This document shows positions 54,693-64,000 of a stretch of DNA of 64,000 nt, piece after piece. Below the pieces are notes generated by a model. That model was not told where the DNA came from, ran no database searches, and worked only from the letters and a program-made list of their open reading frames with translations. This DNA is from CAWABB01 sp963701735. GTDB taxonomy: Bacteria; Bacteroidota; Ignavibacteria; UBA10030; UBA6906. Numbering within the stretch: the stretch's first letter is position 1; each line of letters begins with the position of its first letter. A program made the position numbers and the translations under genes. The stretch covers positions 186,001 through 250,000 of the forward strand of contig CAVPBI010000026.1 in the NCBI GenBank assembly GCA_963701735.1, given 5' to 3'.

Positions 54693-54903
54693 ATAGCGTG
54701 CCTGAGGTGAACCCGAGTTTAAATTTCGTAATGCACGCTTTTTCCGGCTGAACGGAATGCCGTTCCCACGGATAGGAATGCCCGGCCCGGTTGCATTGAT
54801 TCGCACATGCCCCGTTCGTACCATATGCGGAACCGGGACGGGTCGTCTGCCGGTTTATTATGATATAAAGGTTGCCGTTCCCGCTCAAGGCGTCGAGGTT
54901 TCA

Positions 54904-56028
54904 ATGAAATGGTCATGGAAAATAGGATCCTATGCAGGGATCGGCGTGTATATCCACGCAACGTTCCTCCTGATCATCCTGTTCGTCATCTTCCAGCACT
55001 GGGCGCTGGGCAATTCCATCGCCGAGACCGCGCTCGGCGTTCTGTTCACGCTGGCGATATTCCTCTGCGTGGTCCTCCACGAATTCGGACACGCGCTCGC
55101 CGCGAAGCGGTACGGGATCAGGACGCGGGACATCACCCTGCTTCCGATAGGGGGCGTTGCGCGCCTCGAGCGCATGCCGGACGAGCCGTTGCAGGAGCTC
55201 CTGGTGGCTCTCGCCGGTCCGGCGGTGAACGTCGCTCTCGCGTTTCTCCTGTTCATCGGGCTGGCGGCGACGGACAACCTTGTCGCGCCCGAGACCATGG
55301 GCATCGCGCACGGCTCGTTCTTCGAGCGGCTCCTGTTCGTGAACCTTTTCCTTGTCGCATTCAACATGATCCCCGCTTTCCCGATGGACGGAGGGCGCGT
55401 GCTGCGCGCGCTGCTCGCGACGCGGATGGAATACACGCGGGCGACATCCGTGGCGGCCGCGCTCGGACAGGGGATCGCGCTGGTCTTCGGACTTCTCGGG
55501 ATCATCTGGAATCCGATGCTGATCTTCATCGCACTCTTCGTCTGGATCGGCGCGCAGCAGGAAGCGAGCATGACGCAGATGCGGTCATCGCTGGGCGGCA
55601 TCCCGGTCAGCAGGGCGATGTTGACGGACTTCCGCACGCTCTCCCCCGCCGACACGCTCGACCGGGCGATCGCGTATGTCATCGAGGGGTTTCAGCAGGA
55701 CTTCCCGGTGGTGGAGAACGACCGGGTGGTCGGCGTCCTGCTGCGATCGGACCTCATGATGGCGCTCGCACGACAGGGGCGTTCGTCGCTCGTGAGCGAC
55801 GCCATGAAGCGCGGGATCCCCACGATCGACTCCTCCGACATGCTCGAGACCGCCGTCCCGGTCGTGCAGTCGGGGACCTGCCGTTCGCTGCCGGTGATGC
55901 ACGGCGGCAAGCTCGTCGGCCTTCTCACGATGGAGAACGTCGGCGAGTTCATCATGATTCAATCCGCGGTGGCGAAGGCGGGAGGTAGGTTCGCGGTCCC
56001 GGCACCGTCATTCAAGACACAGCACTGA
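54904..56028 (+). CDS. Site-2 protease (M50 family) with two CBS domains
   Basis: Intramembrane zinc metalloprotease of 374 residues. Several membrane helices are visible; the HExxH motif is HEFGH at residues 59-63 (CVVLHEFGHALAAKRYG), and the second metal ligand is D162 in NMIPAFPMDGGRVLRALL. Two CBS domains follow (about 235-290, VSRAMLTDFRTLSPADTLDR, and about 300-355, VSDAMKRGIPTIDSSDMLET), which usually sense adenine nucleotides. This layout is that of the Rv2625c/SpoIVFB-type proteases of group III. The ATG at 54904 follows GAGG by six bases; a longer reading upstream lacks such a site. Targets are unknown. pheA starts six bases after its stop. Confidence 0.92.
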   Translation: MKWSWKIGSYAGIGVYIHATFLLIILFVIFQHWALGNSIAETALGVLFTLAIFLCVVLHEFGHALAAKRYGIRTRDITLLPIGGVARLERMPDEPLQELLVALAGPAVNVALAFLLFIGLAATDNLVAPETMGIAHGSFFERLLFVNLFLVAFNMIPAFPMDGGRVLRALLATRMEYTRATSVAAALGQGIALVFGLLGIIWNPMLIFIALFVWIGAQQEASMTQMRSSLGGIPVSRAMLTDFRTLSPADTLDRAIAYVIEGFQQDFPVVENDRVVGVLLRSDLMMALARQGRSSLVSDAMKRGIPTIDSSDMLETAVPVVQSGTCRSLPVMHGGKLVGLLTMENVGEFIMIQSAVAKAGGRFAVPAPSFKTQH

Positions 56029-56034
56029 GATCAC

Positions 56035-56880
56035 ATGCGCGTCGCATACCAGGGTGTCCCGGGAGCATACAGCGAACAGGCCGCGCATCAGGCGCTCGGC
56101 CGGAGGATCACACCGTTGCCCTGCCAGACCTTCGACGACGTGTTCGACATGGTGGCCGGCGGTCGGGCGGACCGGGGCGTGATCCCGATCGAGAATTCGC
56201 TTGCAGGAAGCATCCATCAGAACTACGACCTCCTGCTCGATCGCTCGCTCCACATCGTCGGGGAGGTGCACCTGAAGGTCGAGCATGTGCTGATGGCGTT
56301 GCCCGGCGCGTCGCTCCGTTCTCTCGCGCGGATCCGCTCCCACCCGCAGGCGCTGGCGCAGTGCAACAAGTTTTTCCGGCGCCACCCGCGGCTCATCGCC
56401 GAGCCGTACTTCGACACGGCCGGCGCCGCAGCGTCCGTCGCGTCCGAACGCGCGGACGATGTCGGCGCAATCGCGAGCTCGTACGCCGCCAGGCTGTACA
56501 CGCTGGCCGTCCTGCAGCGCCGGATGGAAAACGAGCCGCACAATTACACGCGCTTCCTTCTCATCAGCCGCCGTCCCTGGTCGCCGAAGAGCGGAGTGCG
56601 CACCAAATGCAGCATCGTCTTCCGTCCGCACCGGAACATCGTCGGCATCCTCTTCAGGATTCTCGGGGTCTTCGCGCTGCGCGACATCAATCTCCTGAAG
56701 ATTGAGTCGAGGCCCGACCCGCGGTCGCCGTTCTCCTACCTGTTCTATGTCGATTTCCTGGGAACGCCTCTCGAGTCGCACACGGCACGCGCGCTGGAAC
56801 ATCTGCAGGAGATGACATCGCTCTTCAGGCTGCTCGGAGCGTATCCGGCGGACGTGAACGAGATACGGGTTCGGCGTTGA
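56035..56880 (+). CDS. pheA: Prephenate dehydratase
   Basis: Converts prephenate to phenylpyruvate in phenylalanine synthesis. The 281-residue protein is monofunctional: the catalytic domain MRVAYQGVPGAYSEQAAHQA, VIPIENSLAGSIHQNYDLLL, GAIASSYAARLYTLAVL and the TRF motif NYTRFLLISRRP, followed by a regulatory ACT domain (about 190-270) with ESRP in INLLKIESRPDPRSPFSYLF, the phenylalanine-binding signature. Together with the aroC-chorismate mutase fusion 28 kb away it completes the Phe branch. It is co-directional with the site-2 protease (six bp) and its stop overlaps the promoter of gcvP. Feedback inhibition by Phe is expected from the ACT domain. Confidence 0.95.
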   Translation: MRVAYQGVPGAYSEQAAHQALGRRITPLPCQTFDDVFDMVAGGRADRGVIPIENSLAGSIHQNYDLLLDRSLHIVGEVHLKVEHVLMALPGASLRSLARIRSHPQALAQCNKFFRRHPRLIAEPYFDTAGAAASVASERADDVGAIASSYAARLYTLAVLQRRMENEPHNYTRFLLISRRPWSPKSGVRTKCSIVFRPHRNIVGILFRILGVFALRDINLLKIESRPDPRSPFSYLFYVDFLGTPLESHTARALEHLQEMTSLFRLLGAYPADVNEIRVRR

Positions 56881-56906
56881 CCTCCCCGCAGGATTTTTCG
56901 TATATT
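56877..56906 (+). promoter_or_regulatory. Candidate gcvP promoter
   Basis: TTGACC (56877-56882, overlapping the pheA stop), 18-bp spacer, TATATT (56901-56906), 47 bp before the gcvP start. No glycine-riboswitch-like structure fits in the short leader. Confidence 0.6.
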
Positions 56907-56952
56907 ATGGGCGGTTCCTCCCCGCAGTATTTCCCGACATAGGAGCATATGC

Positions 56953-59829
<2,877 letters not shown>

Positions 59830-59867
59830 GCGCGGCCGAAAGACCGCCGGCGCCTGCGTGCGGGCGC

Positions 59868-59901
59868 CCACACGTGCGTCACCTAGGTGACGCACGTGTG
59901 G
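59868..59901. repeat. Perfect palindrome, copy 3 (REP-like), remote from the transposase
   Basis: 34-bp perfect palindrome with the same arms as copy 1 (cacacgt/acgtgtg) and the shared core gcgtcacctaggtgacgc, centred at 59884/59885, between convergent gcvP and gcvH. It is 16.7 kb from the transposase. Confidence 0.9.
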
Positions 59902-59940
59902 CGCAGCCGCCGGGCGCAGCAGACCCGCCGTACAGCACGA

Positions 59941-59972
59941 GCGCCGCACCCCGCCAGGGCGGGATGCGGCGC
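59941..59972. terminator. Strong hairpin between convergent gcvP and gcvH
   Basis: gcgccgcaccccgc pairs with gcgggatgcggcgc (one mismatch), loop cagg region. No T tract follows on either strand. Together with the nearby palindrome it could end both transcripts. Confidence 0.5.
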
Positions 59973-60018
59973 TTCGATGTTCATGACGGCGCGGACCGGC
60001 GGCGGAACCCGCCGCGGA

Positions 60019-60399
60019 CTACTTCGCGACCGTCTTCCCGTAGGCCGCCGCGTCCATGAGGGACGCCAGCTCCGCAGGCTCCGCGACCCGGATCTTCACC
60101 ATCCACCCCTTCCCGTACGGATCCTTGTTCACGATCTCGGGCGTCCTGGAGAGTTCCTGGTTCACTTCGGTCACCGTGCCCGAGACGGGCGCATAGAGAT
60201 CCGACACGGCCTTCACCGCCTCTATCGTTCCGAACGTCGCGTGCGCCTTGACGGCCGCGCCGACCGCAGGAAGCTCGACGAACACAACGTCCCCCAGCTC
60301 ACCCTGCGCGTACTCCGTGATGCCCACAGTACCGATCCCCCCCTCCACCCTGATCCACTCGTGGTCTTTCGTGTACTTCGCATCATTCGGGAAAGTCAT
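60019..60399 (-). CDS. gcvH: Glycine cleavage system H protein
   Basis: Lipoylated carrier protein of 126 residues that shuttles the aminomethyl group between P, T and L proteins. MTFPNDAKYTKDHEWIRVEG is the usual start; the lipoyl attachment lysine is K63 in GTIEAVKAVSDLYAPVSG, and the C-terminal DPYGKGWMVKIRV is conserved. It is transcribed toward gcvP; accC ends 43 bp upstream of its start on the same strand, so it is probably read as the last gene of the accB-accC transcript. Intact. Confidence 0.96.
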   Translation of the reverse strand: MTFPNDAKYTKDHEWIRVEGGIGTVGITEYAQGELGDVVFVELPAVGAAVKAHATFGTIEAVKAVSDLYAPVSGTVTEVNQELSRTPEIVNKDPYGKGWMVKIRVAEPAELASLMDAAAYGKTVAK

Positions 60400-60442
60400 C
60401 GACCTGTTCCTTTCGATCGTCTGAGGTGGGACCCCAGCCGGG

Positions 60443-61789
<1,347 letters not shown>

Positions 61790-61791
61790 CC

Positions 61792-62263
<472 letters not shown>

Positions 62264-62325
62264 TGACGCTCCGCGGTTCTCGGTGTTGGAGGAAGGATCA
62301 GCAGGGGCGCCGATATCTCCGGCGC

Positions 62326-62889
62326 TCAGACTTTTACCCGCTCGATATACGATCCGGTACGGGTGTCGATTTTGAGGACGTCACCCTCGTTTATGAAAAG
62401 GGGAACGTTCACGTTCGCGCCGGTCTCGACGCGCGCGGGCTTCGTGCCGGCGGTCGCGGTGTCACCGCGAACACCCGGGACTGTCTCTACAACTTTCAGT
62501 GCAACCGTGATCGGCAGCTCGATACCGGTGATATCGGTCCCGTTGAAGAGGATATCCACCACCTCGCCGTCCTTCAGGAACTGGGCCCCGTCACCGATGA
62601 CCTCTTCCGGGATGGTCATCTGGTCGTATGTCTCCTGGTCCATGAAGACATACCCGCTGCCGTCCCTGTACAGGAACTGGAATTGCCTGCGCTCGATCCG
62701 GATGATCTCGATAGCCTCGCCGGCCCGGAACCGGTTTTCGATGACCTTTCCGCTCTTCAGGTTCTTGAGGCGTGTGCGCACAAATGCACGCCAGTTGCCA
62801 GGATTGACGTGCTGAAACTCGACGACAGTCCACAGATCGTTATTGTATCGGATGACCAGACCAGGCCGGAAATCGGAGGTACTCGGCAT
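62326..62889 (-). CDS. efp: Elongation factor P with an unusual tip loop
   Basis: Translation factor that relieves ribosome stalling at polyproline. The 187-residue, three-domain length is normal: MPSTSDFRPGLVIRYNNDLW, YRDGSGYVFMDQETYDQMTI and the C-terminal GDTATAGTKPARVETGANVN / VPLFINEGDVLKIDTRTGSY signature. At the tip of domain I, where most EF-Ps have a modified lysine (PGKG) or arginine, this one has VNPGNWRAFVR, with asparagine 32 at the modified position. A sigma70-like promoter lies about 45 bp upstream. It is the first gene of the run efp-accB-accC-gcvH, the efp-accB pairing being common in bacteria. Confidence 0.94.
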   Translation of the reverse strand: MPSTSDFRPGLVIRYNNDLWTVVEFQHVNPGNWRAFVRTRLKNLKSGKVIENRFRAGEAIEIIRIERRQFQFLYRDGSGYVFMDQETYDQMTIPEEVIGDGAQFLKDGEVVDILFNGTDITGIELPITVALKVVETVPGVRGDTATAGTKPARVETGANVNVPLFINEGDVLKIDTRTGSYIERVKV

Positions 62890-62933
62890 AAAATCCTATG
62901 AAACTAAGGAAAAATCGAGGAAAAGGAGGCAAA

Positions 62934-62962
62934 AATATACAGAATGCCCCCCACAAAGTCAA
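62934..62962 (-). promoter_or_regulatory. Sigma70-like promoter of the efp-acc run
   Basis: TTGACT (62962-62957), 17-bp spacer, TATATT (62939-62934) on the minus strand, 45 bp before the efp start. The -10 again reads TATATTTTTG, as in the HNH promoter. Confidence 0.7.
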
Positions 62963-62965
62963 CCA

Positions 62966-62994
62966 TTGCCCGTCGTCGGAGATTTCGGTATCCT
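62966..62994 (+). promoter_or_regulatory. Candidate promoter of the small lipoprotein
   Basis: TTGCCC (62966-62971), 17-bp spacer, TATCCT (62989-62994), divergent from the efp promoter; the -10 ends nine bases before the lipoprotein ATG. Confidence 0.4.
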
Positions 62995-63002
62995 TGGGGA
63001 CG

Positions 63003-63428
63003 ATGAGACCGATTGTGGCTGCCATACTCTTTCTGACGCTCGCCTCGTGCCGCGGGACGAACCGCGCAGACGCATCAGGCGATGAGGTGAAGTTCGCGCA
63101 GGTCTACGCCCGGCTCGTGTTGATCTCGTCCGACCCCCAGGCGGGGTCGAGTATTACCCCGGAGCAGGTCCTGAAAGACGCCGGCATGACTCAGGAGGAG
63201 TTCCGCAGGCGTGTGGCGGAGTACAACCGGGACCCCCAACGCTGGGGTGCGTTCATAGAGAACGTCCAGAAGATCGTAGAGGAAGAAGTCACACGGAAGG
63301 CTTCGCCGCCGTCGAGTCGCGGTGACACGTCCTCGAGCCCGGGAGGCGCCACATCAAGTCCCCGCACTGCCGCCCCCGGAGCCGGCAGCGCATCTTCGAA
63401 CCCCAAACAGGCTGCATCGGGTCAATGA
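63003..63428 (+). CDS. Hypothetical lipoprotein with disordered C-terminal tail
   Basis: Predicted lipoprotein of 141 residues. The signal MRPIVAAILFLTLASC ends in a lipobox (LASC); the mature protein has a helical part (KFAQVYARLVLISSD, ITPEQVLKDAGMTQEEFRRR, VAEYNRDPQRWGAFIENVQK), then a Ser/Gly/Pro-rich tail (SSRGDTSSSPGGATSSPR). Small helical lipoproteins of this kind are common in the FCB group, but I cannot name a family. The ATG at 63003 is preferred over an upstream start because it begins the export signal. It lies alone between the efp promoter region and purM, which is convergent. Confidence 0.7.
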   Translation: MRPIVAAILFLTLASCRGTNRADASGDEVKFAQVYARLVLISSDPQAGSSITPEQVLKDAGMTQEEFRRRVAEYNRDPQRWGAFIENVQKIVEEEVTRKASPPSSRGDTSSSPGGATSSPRTAAPGAGSASSNPKQAASGQ

Positions 63429-63464
63429 GTTTCCGCCCCGGCGGCGGGACCCGCAGGTACTGGC

Positions 63465-64000
63465 TCAGGCGACCTTCCCGATAACGACCGGCTTCTCCTT
63501 CATGTTCTTCAGCCTCCGGACCGCTTCGTCCGCAGCACGCTTCCCCACCGCGATGACAAGCCCGATCCCGAGGTTGAACGTCTTCCGCATATCTTCCTCC
63601 GGCACGCTCCCCAGCCGCTGAATCAGGCCGAAGATCGCGGGCCGCTCCCACGCCTCCCAATCGATGTCCAGGCTCCGTCCCTTCGGCATGATCCGCATGG
63701 TGTTGCCGACGATCCCGCCGCCGGTGATGTGAGACATGCCTCGGATCTCCACCTTCTCCATCAGGCGCGAGACGGGCTTCAGATAGGAACGGTGGATGGC
63801 GAGCAACGCCTCGGCCAGCGTGCAGCCCAGCTCGGGCACGTGCGATTCGGTTGCGTAGTCCTTGAAAAGGACCGCACGGGCCAGCGAATACCCGTTGGTG
63901 TGGAGACCGGTCGAGCGAAGACCGATGAGCACATCCCCCTTCTTGATCCGCGATCCATCCACGATACCGGACCGATCCACGACGCCCACGATGGCCCCGG
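63465..64000 (-). CDS. purM: Phosphoribosylformylglycinamidine cyclo-ligase, C-terminal part (cut by window edge)
   Basis: AIR synthetase of de novo purine synthesis. About 178 residues are visible, ending at 63465. The sequence has GAIVGVVDRSGIVDGSRIKK, GDVLIGLRSTGLHTNGYSLA (the PurM-family GLxSxGxHxNGxS motif), MSHITGGGIVGNTMRIMPKG and MRKTFNLGIGLVIAVGK, all typical. The N-terminal ATP-binding half lies beyond base 64000. The gene converges with the small lipoprotein, with 36 bp between the stops. No frameshift is seen in the visible portion. Confidence 0.93.
   Translation of the reverse strand, partial: GAIVGVVDRSGIVDGSRIKKGDVLIGLRSTGLHTNGYSLARAVLFKDYATESHVPELGCTLAEALLAIHRSYLKPVSRLMEKVEIRGMSHITGGGIVGNTMRIMPKGRSLDIDWEAWERPAIFGLIQRLGSVPEEDMRKTFNLGIGLVIAVGKRAADEAVRRLKNMKEKPVVIGKVA

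Noticed and set aside
56881..56952. Glycine riboswitch upstream of gcvP
   Set aside because: The gap is only about 70 bp, includes the promoter, and shows no tandem aptamer-like structure.

Overview
This is a GC-rich bacterial chromosome segment carrying mostly housekeeping genes. The best phylum clue is the large secreted hydrolase at 32879-35363, whose C-terminal domain with a YPNPFNPST motif is the sorting signal of the type IX secretion system. That system, futalosine-type menaquinone synthesis and a hybrid two-component system (now a pseudogene) point to the Bacteroidota/Chlorobi/Ignavibacteria side of the FCB group. I cannot place it more finely from sequence reading alone.

Layout. 1-32 kb, almost all on the minus strand: trpS (cut by the left edge), an HNH nuclease, an HtrA protease, recO, mtnA plus a PfkB kinase, a Nudix hydrolase, two RNA-modification enzymes, comEC, an alkaline-phosphatase-fold enzyme, a degenerate peptidase-like protein, dtd-prmC, an MFS transporter, an amidohydrolase, mazG (+), phoH, a LysM protein and small lipoprotein, radC, an ABC exporter with a periplasmic-binding-fold protein, then an aromatic amino acid operon in the order aroB, aroDE, a Dabb protein, aroA, aroC fused to chorismate mutase, tyrA. 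32.5-40.9 kb: a decaying accessory island with the type IX-secreted esterase, remnants of a second sorted protein, a small secreted protein with an in-frame stop, and a wrecked hybrid two-component regulator; it is bordered by a duplicated 5' piece of menG. 41-51 kb: menG, mqnD, a REP-associated transposase between perfect palindromes, mqnC, a fused mqnE-mqnA, ubiD-, ubiX- and ubiA-like genes and guaA, together nearly a complete futalosine route to menaquinone. 51-54.6 kb: a cyclic-2,3-diphosphoglycerate-synthetase-like GTPase, carbamate kinase and ornithine carbamoyltransferase. 54.9-64 kb: a site-2 protease, pheA, gcvP (+), then gcvH, accC, accB, efp (-), a lipoprotein (+) and purM (cut by the right edge).

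How genes work together. aroB, aroDE, aroA, aroC-CM, tyrA and the distant pheA cover most of the shikimate, Tyr and Phe pathways (DAHP synthase and shikimate kinase are not here). The mqn/ubi/menG set makes menaquinone; no mqnB nucleosidase is present. gcvP and gcvH are two parts of the glycine cleavage system.

Two cautions. About fifteen otherwise well-conserved genes contain single-base frameshifts, often in short homopolymers, which looks more like uncorrected sequencing indels than real gene loss; the island is different, because there stops and frameshifts accumulate throughout. The most unusual signals are the transposase with 34-36 bp perfect palindromes (three copies, one 16 kb away), a terminator hairpin covering the ribosome-binding site of aroB, and the menG duplication at the island edge.
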